This document shows, piece by piece, positions 47,773 to 56,075 of a stretch of 64,000 nt of DNA. The stretch comes from RBG-16-34-14 sp963727535. GTDB lineage: Bacteria > Bacteroidota > Ignavibacteria > Ignavibacteriales > Ignavibacteriaceae. Position numbers and translations under genes: made by a program. The notes below the pieces were generated by a model. It did not search any database. It had not been told where the DNA came from and worked only from the letters and a program-made list of their open reading frames with translations. Each line of letters starts with the position of its first letter. Positions within the stretch are counted from its first letter, which is position 1. The stretch is taken from assembly GCA_963727535.1 (NCBI GenBank), contig CAVSGR010000004.1, positions 248,001 through 312,000 of the forward strand, in the 5' to 3' direction.

Positions 47773-47900
47773 TTTGTTATCCCGAACCACTGTGCAACAC
47801 CATCATAAAATTCATAATCTACATTCCAATAACCCTCTGGCGATTGGCAAGAAACAAAAAAAAGTAAAGAAAATTAAAGAAACAAAAAAAAGTTTTTCAT
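47769..47900 (-). pseudogene. Small lipoprotein frame interrupted by a stop between two T8 tracts
   Basis: A 43-codon frame opens with ATG at 47900 behind a very strong ribosome site (GGAGGGG, 8 bases before the ATG). It starts MKNFF and ends FFVSCQSPEGYWNVDYEF...WFGITK, with a good lipobox (VSC). An in-frame TAA at codon 9 interrupts it. That stop lies between two runs of eight T (plus-strand A8 at 47884-47891 and 47856-47863). Reading the first run as nine and the second as seven T removes the stop and gives a clean signal peptide. Its stop overlaps the next gene's start (ATGA). Sequencing error, decay or slippage control are all possible. Confidence 0.5.
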
Positions 47901-48163
47901 GATGCCCCTCCGTGGTTTTTATTGGTTGGTATATTGTTTTGCTTTCATTATAGTCATATATATGTGGGTAACAGAAACCCCACAAGTCTTGAAAGCCCTC
48001 CCTAAAAACCCTACCCATTTTTCCCTCCAGTATTAAACAGTAGAATATGTAAAATTTAGATTAATAATTTTTAAAAAGCAATTTGAAGAACAATAACTTT
48101 GAGAAGAATTTCGTTTTCAAAATGTACTACTACCAAATAAAACTTCCAAATAAGTTTCTCTTC
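47901..48163. other. Intergenic stretch upstream of the small lipoprotein
   Basis: I see no gene here. The 3' end of the M24 peptidase gene lies at 48164. An open frame reaching from 48018 into the lipoprotein region has no domain, and its downstream part lies in another frame of the small lipoprotein gene. Confidence 0.4.
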
Positions 48164-49354
48164 TTATCTTAAGATAGGAATTACTTCTCGCTGAACGTTT
48201 CCCGTTGAAATAACTTTTCCTTCAGGATAAATGTAAACGTCTATTTCTAACCTGACTCCAAAATCTCCTGTCAAGTAAATCCCTGGCTCAATTGAAAAAG
48301 ATGTGGAAGGGAGAAGCAATCTTTCATCTTTTGTTTCAAAATCATCAAGGTGAGCGCCGCTTCCATGTAAATCAGTAGTTATTGAATGTCCTGTACGGTG
48401 AATAAAATAATCGCCATAGCCGGCATCATTTATTATTTTTCTTGAAACATCATCGACTTCATAACCTCTTACTTCTTTTCCTTCTTTGAATCTATTTACC
48501 ACAAAATTAAAAGCTTCATCTCTTGCTTTAGCAACGATGTCAAAAATCTTAATATATTTTTCCGGAACAGTTTTTCCAACATATCCAACCCAGGTTATAT
48601 CTGCCCAAACTCCTTCTGGTTTATCTACTTTTGCCCAAAGATCGATCAGAACAAAATCATTTTCATTTATAGGTTTATTGATTTCCTTTGTTGGTTCATA
48701 ATGCGGGTTTGCAGCATTTTCATTTACTCCAACTATCGGTGGAAAATCAGTAAAGTATCCTCTTTTGTCAAACTCATTCATTATAAATTGTTGAACATCA
48801 TATTCAGTAAGTTTTTCTTTCTTAGAGATTTTTTCTTTGATAAAATTAAAAGAAAGATCTACTATATTTGTTAATGCAGAGGCAACAGGTTTGTTCTCTT
48901 CAAATTGTTCCTTGGTCCAAACTGCATCGAACATAGAAATTAAATCGCCGCTGCTTACTATTTCAACTCCGTAAGATTTTATTTGTTCAATAGTTCCAGC
49001 ATCTACTTTTGATACGTAAGGAATAGCATTCTTTGGTGAATATTCCATTGCAATTTTTTTATAGCTTTTCAGAGTATTTGATATATGAGTTGATAGTGAA
49101 GAATGACTGGAGTAAGTAAATTTCTTGCCGGGAAGATGATCTAAATGCCCTGCTTCAATTCCATTAACAATTTTTGTCGGTTCACCTTCTTGCGGTATGA
49201 GATAAAAAAATCTTCTTGTTAAATGGCTTCCTTTTGAAATATCGAGAATATTTAAAGCGAGATCATTGCTTCCCCTGAAATCATAAAAAAGCCATGCGTC
49301 TAATTTCATTCGTGTAAGAATGGATTGCATTTTTTTCAGATCGAATTTGCCCAT
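48164..49354 (-). CDS. M24 family aminopeptidase (Xaa-Pro aminopeptidase-like)
   Basis: 396 residues: an N-terminal creatinase-like domain (about 1-150) and a C-terminal pita-bread metallopeptidase domain. The five metal ligands are visible: Asp in VLIDLWAK, Asp in WADITW, His in HRTGHSI, Glu in SIEPGIY and Glu in VRLEID. It removes N-terminal residues next to proline, probably in the cytoplasm since no signal peptide is seen. It is single-gene, divergent from the phosphorylase gene across a 156-base gap that should hold both promoters. Confidence 0.9.
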   Translation of the reverse strand: MGKFDLKKMQSILTRMKLDAWLFYDFRGSNDLALNILDISKGSHLTRRFFYLIPQEGEPTKIVNGIEAGHLDHLPGKKFTYSSHSSLSTHISNTLKSYKKIAMEYSPKNAIPYVSKVDAGTIEQIKSYGVEIVSSGDLISMFDAVWTKEQFEENKPVASALTNIVDLSFNFIKEKISKKEKLTEYDVQQFIMNEFDKRGYFTDFPPIVGVNENAANPHYEPTKEINKPINENDFVLIDLWAKVDKPEGVWADITWVGYVGKTVPEKYIKIFDIVAKARDEAFNFVVNRFKEGKEVRGYEVDDVSRKIINDAGYGDYFIHRTGHSITTDLHGSGAHLDDFETKDERLLLPSTSFSIEPGIYLTGDFGVRLEIDVYIYPEGKVISTGNVQREVIPILR

Positions 49355-49510
49355 TAAATTACCTTTAGAAAATTGGATTATAATATCTTACGAATGTTAT
49401 AAAAATAGTATAATTATTCATCAAAATGTTCCTTGAAAAAATTTTTCTTTTACCTTTTTTAGTAATAAATTCAGTTACCCAATAAAGTCTATATCACAAT
49501 CGGAGACACT

Positions 49511-52078
49511 ATGAATAAATTTCTAGGGACTTATAATGTTATACCTTCACTACCTGAAAATCTCGAACATTTAAGAGAGATAGCCTACAATCTCCATTGG
49601 ACGTGGAACCCAAATTCACGCGAACTTTTTAGGAGATTGGATAGGGAAATCTGGGAAGAGACTAACCATAACCCGGTAATGGTTTTGGGAAATATCAGCC
49701 AGGAACGGCTTGAAGAAGTTTCTCATGATGATGGTTTTCGTTCACACCTTGAAAGAGTATATAAAAGTCTTCAGGAATATTTAAACGCTAAAACATGGTA
49801 TCAAAAAAATTACAATTACCCTAAAGATTTTAATATTGTTTATCTTTCTGCAGAGTTCGGTTTAACTGAATGCCTTCAAACTTATAGCGGCGGTTTGGGA
49901 GTCTTAGCAGGGGATCATCTTAAAGCTTCCAGCGATCTTGGAATTCCTTTAATTGGAGTTGGACTTCTATACAGAGAAGGCTACTTCCAGCAGTATTTAA
50001 ATTCTGATGGCTGGCAGCATGAAAGATATGAGTTGAATGATTTTAATAATCTCCCGATGAAATTAATGTTAGACAACGATAAGCCTTTCACTCTTTCGGT
50101 AAAGTACGATACAAAAGAAGTTTTTTTCCAGGTTTGGAAAATTGATGTTGGAAGAATACCTCTTTATTTGTTGGATACGAATGTTCCTCAAAATTCAGAT
50201 GTTGATAAGAAGATTACCAGGGCATTATACGGTGGAAATATTGAAACAAGAATCGAGCAGGAAATAGTTCTCGGAATAGGTGGGATCAAAACAATGAAAG
50301 CCCTTGGTATCCAACCAATGGTTTGCCACATGAATGAAGGACATTCTGCTTTTATGGCTCTCGAAAGAATGAGAAACTTAATCCAGGAAGATGGTCTAAC
50401 TTTTAAGGAAGCAAAAGAGATAGGATATTACTCGAATATTTTTACTACACACACACCTGTTCCTGCTGGAATAGATGTTTTTTCAAATGAGCTTATAGAA
50501 AAATATTTTGGAAATTTTTATAGACACGAGCTTAAAATAAGCGGCAAAGAATTTTATTCACTTGGTACAATAAACAAGGAAAAAGATTCTGCAATATTTA
50601 ATATGGCTCACCTTGCTATGAACACTGCCGGTTACGTGAATGGAGTAAGCAAACTTCATGGTTCTGTTTCGAAAAAGATGTGGGTTTCAGGCTACAAGGA
50701 TGTTCCTTTTAATGAAATACCAATCGGTTATGTAACTAACGGCGTTCATATTAGATCTCACATTTCACGTGAGATCGAGGATCTTTTAGTTCAGTATATT
50801 GGAGAAAATTGGACTAATAACCCGGCATCTGAAGAATTATGGAGTCGGATTGATAAAATTCCCGATGAAGAATTATGGAGAACACATGAGCGGCGAAGGG
50901 AAAGACTTGTTGCATTCGCCCGCAGACGTCTTGTAAGACAAATAAGAACCAGGGGAGGCAGTCACACAGAAATGTCCGCTGCTTCAGAGGTGCTGGATCC
51001 TCATGCACTTACGATCGGTTTTGCAAGAAGATTTGCAAGCTATAAAAGAGCTACTTTGATTTTTAGAGATGTTGAAAGACTTGCCGATATACTTAATAAT
51101 AAATCACAGCCTGTACAGTTAATTATTGCTGGGAAAGCTCATCCTAAAGATGAAGATGGAAAAAGATTAATCCAGGAAATCTTCCAGCTTGCTAAAGAAG
51201 AAAAATTCAGAAGGAAAGTAGTATTTATTGAAAATTATGATATGAACGTTGCCAGATATATGGTTGAAGGTTGTGATGTCTGGCTTAATAATCCCCGCAG
51301 ACCTCTGGAAGCAAGCGGAACATCGGGAATGAAAGTAATTGCAAATGGTGGATTGAATTTCAGTGTTCTTGACGGTTGGTGGGATGAAGGCTTTGATCCC
51401 GAAGTGGGATGGAAAATCGGCAATGGAGAAGAATTTGCCGACCAGGATTACCAGGATGAGGTTGAGTCAAGACAATTATACAATACACTTGAATCACAGC
51501 TCGCAGATTTATTTTATGATAGAGGAGAGGACCTGTTGCCGCGCGGTTGGATTACAAAAGTAAAAAATTCGATGAAGAAGCTCGGACATTTTTTTAATAC
51601 TCATAGAATGGTTCTGGAATATTATGATAAATTTTATGTGCCCGCTTACGATAAAAGAATTCAATTACAAAAGGATAAATGGGAAAAGGCAATTGGATTT
51701 GCAGAATGGAAAGAGAAGATCATAAAAAACTGGTCGGAGGTTAAAGTTGAAAAAATTAATACCGGCAAAAACTCCAAGCCTATTTTTGTTGGAGAAGAAT
51801 TTCCGGTTGATGCTGAAATAAAACTAGGAGAACTATCAAAAGATGATGTAGAAGTCCAGCTGTATTTTGGACCGGTAGAAAAACAAGATGATCCCGGTTA
51901 CAACTCTACAGTTGTTATGCAGCCAGATAGCAAAAATTCAAATAACGAGGTAATACATTATAAAGGAAATATTGTTACACAGCATAGTGGTCAGCAAGGT
52001 TATACAATAAGGATACTTCCTAAAAATCCTTTACTTGTTAGTCCTTTTGAAGTTGGCGTTGTTTATTGGGCTGAATAA
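49511..52078 (+). CDS. glgP: Alpha-glucan (glycogen) phosphorylase, short GT35 type
   Basis: 855 residues. Releases glucose 1-phosphate from glycogen or maltodextrins, using pyridoxal phosphate. The N-terminal DUF3417 region (REIAYNLHWTWNPNSRELFRRLD) marks the alpha-glucan phosphorylase subfamily. Then come YLSAEFGLTECLQTYSGGLGVLAGDHLK, HMNEGHSAF, FTTHTPVPAGID and, near residue 600, EASGTSGMK with the PLP lysine and NGGLN. The last 120 residues form a beta-rich C-terminal extension. The ATG follows GGAGA. The gene stands alone and ends 10 bases from the convergent methyltransferase gene. Confidence 0.93.
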   Translation: MNKFLGTYNVIPSLPENLEHLREIAYNLHWTWNPNSRELFRRLDREIWEETNHNPVMVLGNISQERLEEVSHDDGFRSHLERVYKSLQEYLNAKTWYQKNYNYPKDFNIVYLSAEFGLTECLQTYSGGLGVLAGDHLKASSDLGIPLIGVGLLYREGYFQQYLNSDGWQHERYELNDFNNLPMKLMLDNDKPFTLSVKYDTKEVFFQVWKIDVGRIPLYLLDTNVPQNSDVDKKITRALYGGNIETRIEQEIVLGIGGIKTMKALGIQPMVCHMNEGHSAFMALERMRNLIQEDGLTFKEAKEIGYYSNIFTTHTPVPAGIDVFSNELIEKYFGNFYRHELKISGKEFYSLGTINKEKDSAIFNMAHLAMNTAGYVNGVSKLHGSVSKKMWVSGYKDVPFNEIPIGYVTNGVHIRSHISREIEDLLVQYIGENWTNNPASEELWSRIDKIPDEELWRTHERRRERLVAFARRRLVRQIRTRGGSHTEMSAASEVLDPHALTIGFARRFASYKRATLIFRDVERLADILNNKSQPVQLIIAGKAHPKDEDGKRLIQEIFQLAKEEKFRRKVVFIENYDMNVARYMVEGCDVWLNNPRRPLEASGTSGMKVIANGGLNFSVLDGWWDEGFDPEVGWKIGNGEEFADQDYQDEVESRQLYNTLESQLADLFYDRGEDLLPRGWITKVKNSMKKLGHFFNTHRMVLEYYDKFYVPAYDKRIQLQKDKWEKAIGFAEWKEKIIKNWSEVKVEKINTGKNSKPIFVGEEFPVDAEIKLGELSKDDVEVQLYFGPVEKQDDPGYNSTVVMQPDSKNSNNEVIHYKGNIVTQHSGQQGYTIRILPKNPLLVSPFEVGVVYWAE

Positions 52079-52088
52079 TCGGAAGGAT

Positions 52089-52898
52089 TTATTTTCTTAC
52101 AATAAAATTGATACCTGTACCAATTTTGTTTGGAACAGAGTAATCGATGTACATCATTATTAATGTAAAAGGTAAAGTAACCAGGTAATAGACAGGAAGC
52201 ACTACAAAAAATAATTTAGAAACATTTAATAATTGCATCGGGTACTTTATTCCCAATCGCCAGGCTTTATCTCCCCAGAATCCATACGTAAATTTAAACT
52301 TGTGTTCTGCAAATCCTAATGGATAAAGTTTTTTCTCAAGATCTTCCCTGGAATATCCTTCCCGTGCATGTTCACCAATAAAACTTTCGGAGTCGTCATC
52401 ATGCACATCGCTTCCGCCATAAATGGAAGGAGTGTTGATTAAAAGAAATCCACCCGGTTTAAGTGCATTATAAAAATTCTTAAAAACCGTAACATCATCT
52501 TCAATATGTTCCATCACATCAACGCAATTTATCAAATCGAATTTTTCTTTATGTTCGATCTGTGTTAAATCCTCTATGCCGAATTTCACATCTTTACTTT
52601 TCAATGATGAAAAAAAATCTTTACAATCTCCTATCCAGTCTTCTTTTACATCAATTGCATAAATGTTGTTTGGTCGTAACTTAACCGACATAAAATAAGT
52701 ATATTGTCCAAAGCCGCTCCCTGCATCGTAGATGTCGATTTTTTTGTTTCCAAACAATTTTCTCAGTTTTTTAAGTTCTCGTCTTACATACCAAGAACGT
52801 AAGAACATTATATCAAGAACTTTATAGAATAAAATTCTTAAGGATGGATTCTTTTTTATAACAGAAGCAAATATGTTTTTGATTGGATCGTAATACAT
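52089..52898 (-). CDS. Class I SAM-dependent methyltransferase of a polysaccharide cluster
   Basis: 269 residues. The methyltransferase core has YDAGSGFGQYTYF (SAM motif I), YAIDVKEDWIG, DLINCVDVMEHIEDD and LKPGGFLLINTPS (about residues 55-165). The C-terminal 60 residues contain hydrophobic segments and may touch the membrane. It is last in a four-gene minus-strand run with two glycosyltransferases and another methyltransferase. It probably modifies a surface glycan, but the substrate is not known. Confidence 0.8.
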   Translation of the reverse strand: MYYDPIKNIFASVIKKNPSLRILFYKVLDIMFLRSWYVRRELKKLRKLFGNKKIDIYDAGSGFGQYTYFMSVKLRPNNIYAIDVKEDWIGDCKDFFSSLKSKDVKFGIEDLTQIEHKEKFDLINCVDVMEHIEDDVTVFKNFYNALKPGGFLLINTPSIYGGSDVHDDDSESFIGEHAREGYSREDLEKKLYPLGFAEHKFKFTYGFWGDKAWRLGIKYPMQLLNVSKLFFVVLPVYYLVTLPFTLIMMYIDYSVPNKIGTGINFIVRK

Positions 52899-52909
52899 TA
52901 AAAATTTCT

Positions 52910-54031
52910 CTACGAATTAGTTAGTTCAAATATGCCTTCTACAAATTTATCCCAGGAATATTTTTCAAGTCCCCTTTCAGTATTCCTGATAAATTCTTCT
53001 TCTTTATTTTCATTATAAAATTTTAAAATAGCATCGGCTAACTGCGAAGGATTTTTGGTCTCAACTATGAAACCGGTTTTATTGTTGTGAACCACTTCTC
53101 CTAAACCTCCTACATTCGTAGCAACTATAGGTTTTCTAAAATTCATAGCTATTTGCACAATACCGCTTTGTGTTGCATCTTTATATGGCAAAATAACAAG
53201 ATCTGAAGCTGAAAAATAATATTTTACATACGAAGTAGGAATAAAATCAGTAAACAAATGAACATTATTTTTCAAATCCAGTTCAGTAATTAAGTCAAGA
53301 TATTTTTTCTTATTCGAATAAAATTCCCCGGCTACGATAAGTTTTATATCAAGCTTATTTTTTACATCTGCCATTGCTTCAAGCAAAATATCGAGTCCCT
53401 TATAATCTCTGATAAAGCCAAAAAATAAAATTAGTTTATCATCTTGAAGGTTAAGTTTTTTCTTAGCGTCTTCTTTAGATATTCCTTCACCAAAATTTGA
53501 ATAAACAGGATGAGGAATTACTTTACATTTTGCGGTTGGTTTTAGAGTCAAAAGATCGGTTTTTACTTTTTCCGATAAGAGAATAAAATAATCGACGAAC
53601 TTAAAGAAATATTTAGTAAGAGCAATGTCTCCTGGTTTTCTTTCATGTGGAATTACATTATCACAGATTACAAGTACTTTTGTCTTTTTATTTTTCTTTG
53701 CAATTCTGGAAATAGTTCCAAAACATGGAGCAAAAAAAGGCATCCAATATTTGAATATCAAAATATCAGGAGAATCTCTTTTTATTCGTTTTCCAATTTT
53801 AAACCAGTTAAAAGGATTGATAGAATCGACAATTACTTCCGAAGGAATTTTTTCTGAAGCATTTTCTTCTTCAAGTTGTGATTTCCCTGGAAAAAAAAGG
53901 GAAGGGTACTGCCTGGAAAACGTTATTGCTTTTACTTCATGCTTCTTAATTAATTCTTTATAAAGCAACCCGTTAAAATGAGCAATTCCTCCTCTTAATG
54001 GATAAATTGTTGAAAGGATGGTTATCTTCAT
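52910..54031 (-). CDS. Glycosyltransferase family 4
   Basis: 373 residues with a GT-B fold. The N-terminal TIYPLRGGIAHFNGLLYKEL is the acceptor-side loop. The C-terminal donor domain has ILFFGFIRDYKGLDILLEA, KLIVAGEFY and the E-x7-E region around PYKDATQSGIVQIAMNFRKPIVATNVGGLGEVV. It transfers a sugar from a nucleotide donor, likely in lipopolysaccharide or exopolysaccharide assembly. It overlaps the GT9 gene by one base. Confidence 0.88.
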   Translation of the reverse strand: MKITILSTIYPLRGGIAHFNGLLYKELIKKHEVKAITFSRQYPSLFFPGKSQLEEENASEKIPSEVIVDSINPFNWFKIGKRIKRDSPDILIFKYWMPFFAPCFGTISRIAKKNKKTKVLVICDNVIPHERKPGDIALTKYFFKFVDYFILLSEKVKTDLLTLKPTAKCKVIPHPVYSNFGEGISKEDAKKKLNLQDDKLILFFGFIRDYKGLDILLEAMADVKNKLDIKLIVAGEFYSNKKKYLDLITELDLKNNVHLFTDFIPTSYVKYYFSASDLVILPYKDATQSGIVQIAMNFRKPIVATNVGGLGEVVHNNKTGFIVETKNPSQLADAILKFYNENKEEEFIRNTERGLEKYSWDKFVEGIFELTNS

Positions 54032-55122
54032 CAGGATAGAAGTTGGTCTATGGTATTTAGAACTGTTTTTACATTAAGATAATTCATGCAGCTATAATCT
54101 TTGTTGGTGCAGGTTGGACTGTAAAAACATTTACATTCTTTTTCCGGCTCAATTATTTCACCAAGACCAAAAAGTTCGAATTCGTATTTATTAAAAATAT
54201 TATTGAACAGAACGATTTTTTTATTGAGTCCGATTGTAATATGCATTGCCATTGTAACTCCGGTTACAATAAGATCGCATTGGTTAACAAGATTTATAAA
54301 TTTTTCAAGATTAAAATGACCGGGATATTTTCCCCCCGATGCATCTGCAAACATTTTATTTTTGGGATCTTCCTGTTTACCACCAAGAAAAACGACCTCA
54401 TAATTTTTTTTCAATAAAGATTTGGCAAGATCGATCCATCTTTCATCTGCCCAAAGTCTCGATGTCCATCTTCCTCCGCAGCCTGTGTTTAACCCTATAA
54501 TCTTTTTCGACCTGTCAAAATTCCAGGAATCGTTATATTCTTCAAAAGAAGAAAGGATATATTTTTCGCCTGAGTATTCGAAGCCACAAATTTCAAAAAT
54601 CTCTTCTAAATAATTCTTCTTGTTTTTTTTGCTTATATCATCGAATAAACCAGTAAGATATTTATGCTCAGATTCTTTATCTGCAGGATAGGGGATCCCA
54701 TCTTTTAATATAAATCCTTTTTTGATTTTCCCATTCAGACTTTTAGTTAGTCCGCAGGCTTCTTTATCTTTATCGAGATTAAAAATATAGTCGAATTCTA
54801 ATGAACGAAGAAAAGCAATTCCTTCGCTGTTAAATTGAATTATTGAGTCAACGCTACCAGGAACGATTGAAGGTGAGTGAGTTAACCAGTATATTTTTGC
54901 TTGTGGAAATTTATTCTTTAAGATTTGCAATAGGGGAGTTGTTCTTATTACATCGCCAATTGCACCAAGTTTTATAATCAAAATCTTTTCTTTGGTAGGA
55001 TCATAATATTTACAATCGTTTCCTTTTTCATCGAGGCAATGAACTCCATGCAGTTTATTCGGTTTACATGGAATATCACCTTTGAAATGCCTGCAATCAA
55101 TTTTTATATCAGAAATTTTCAC
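54031..55122 (-). CDS. Glycosyltransferase family 9 (heptosyltransferase-like) with Cys-rich ends
   Basis: 363 residues. ILIIKLGAIGDVIRTTPLLQILKNKFP is the GT9 N-terminal hallmark, with WLTHSP, GLNTGCGGRWTSRLW and VTGVTMAMHITIGLNKKIV in the donor domain. Unusually, residues 10-37 carry four Cys (10, 19, 29, 37) with a nearby His26, and the C-terminus has CKCFYSPTCTNKDYSC. Both may bind metal. Acts on lipopolysaccharide core or a related glycan by family. It is the second gene of the minus-strand run. Confidence 0.85.
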   Translation of the reverse strand: MKISDIKIDCRHFKGDIPCKPNKLHGVHCLDEKGNDCKYYDPTKEKILIIKLGAIGDVIRTTPLLQILKNKFPQAKIYWLTHSPSIVPGSVDSIIQFNSEGIAFLRSLEFDYIFNLDKDKEACGLTKSLNGKIKKGFILKDGIPYPADKESEHKYLTGLFDDISKKNKKNYLEEIFEICGFEYSGEKYILSSFEEYNDSWNFDRSKKIIGLNTGCGGRWTSRLWADERWIDLAKSLLKKNYEVVFLGGKQEDPKNKMFADASGGKYPGHFNLEKFINLVNQCDLIVTGVTMAMHITIGLNKKIVLFNNIFNKYEFELFGLGEIIEPEKECKCFYSPTCTNKDYSCMNYLNVKTVLNTIDQLLS

Positions 55123-55146
55123 GCAATAAATCGGATTGTTAATAAA

Positions 55147-55881
55147 TTATTTTATTTCGAAAGCAACCTGTCCAAAATTGTTTACGACTCCAATTAGTTC
55201 ATATTTTATATAATATGATTCAATAAAATTCTTAAAAGCCAAAAACTCATGATTTGGAACTCCGAACTCATCAAAAAATATTACATCTCCCTTTTTAAGA
55301 TAGTGTGCCAAACTTGTCAGAACGTACAAAGTAGATGTATATAAATCTGCATCCATATGAATAACTAATTTTTCGCTTAGATGTTCTTTATTTGTATTTA
55401 TAAATGACTTTAAAGTATCCTGGAAAAGCCCTTTTAGAAATTCTGCCCTTTTATCATTTACCTGCGGAACGCCCTCTTTCATTTCTCCTTTATTAAAAAA
55501 AAGTCCCCACGATTCAGGCAATCCTTCAAATGTATCAAAACCAAAAAATCTGGAATCAGGACTTTTACAGTTCTCCAGCCACCATTTAAATGAAACTCCA
55601 CCGCAAACGCCAAATTCAAGATATGTAAATTTTGAATCGTATAATCCTTTTTTCTCTGATAGATATTTATATAAATTGTAGCGTCTTGAGTAGTCGTAAA
55701 TAGGGACATAAAAATTATTTAAAATATCTTTTCTATTATTCTTACCAATCCACCTGCTTAATTCTAAGATATTTACAGTTAATTTTAACGGGCTAATAAG
55801 AAATCCTAACAATTTGTGAGGTCGTAGAAAAAGGATAAATCCTTTTGCAAAAGAATTGATCTTAATTAGTATTTTTCTCAT
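55147..55881 (-). CDS. TylF/MycF-like O-methyltransferase
   Basis: 244 residues. YLEFGVCGGVSFKWWLENC (about residues 88-106), FFGFDTFEGLPESWG, VIHMDADLYTSTLYVL and VIFFDEFGVPNHEF are the signatures of TylF/macrocin-type methyltransferases, which use SAM and Mg2+ to methylate sugar hydroxyls. A hydrophobic, basic N-terminus precedes the core. First gene of a four-gene run with GT9, GT4 and another methyltransferase; methylation of a surface sugar is likely. Confidence 0.82.
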   Translation of the reverse strand: MRKILIKINSFAKGFILFLRPHKLLGFLISPLKLTVNILELSRWIGKNNRKDILNNFYVPIYDYSRRYNLYKYLSEKKGLYDSKFTYLEFGVCGGVSFKWWLENCKSPDSRFFGFDTFEGLPESWGLFFNKGEMKEGVPQVNDKRAEFLKGLFQDTLKSFINTNKEHLSEKLVIHMDADLYTSTLYVLTSLAHYLKKGDVIFFDEFGVPNHEFLAFKNFIESYYIKYELIGVVNNFGQVAFEIK

Positions 55882-56075
55882 ATGGTGTGAATGTCCAAAA
55901 ACAGAATGTGTGCTCCGTTTTAGCTATAAAACAAATATTCTTTATATTAAAATAAATCTTTGTGAGGCAAAACAAAAATAATTAGCTCAAAGGAAAGGAT
56001 TTTTTAGTTTAATTGATAAAAAATGTATATGACCGGTAATAGACAAGTCTGCTATATCTTCCATCTAAAGATAGA

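Noticed and set aside
47812..48018. 68-codon minus-strand open frame
   Set aside because: It has no domain, and its downstream part covers the small lipoprotein gene at 47769-47900 in a different frame; that gene has a strong ribosome site and a lipobox.
52079..52088. Terminator between glgP and the convergent methyltransferase gene
   Set aside because: The 10-base gap has no stem, and I saw no clear hairpin in the flanking coding ends.
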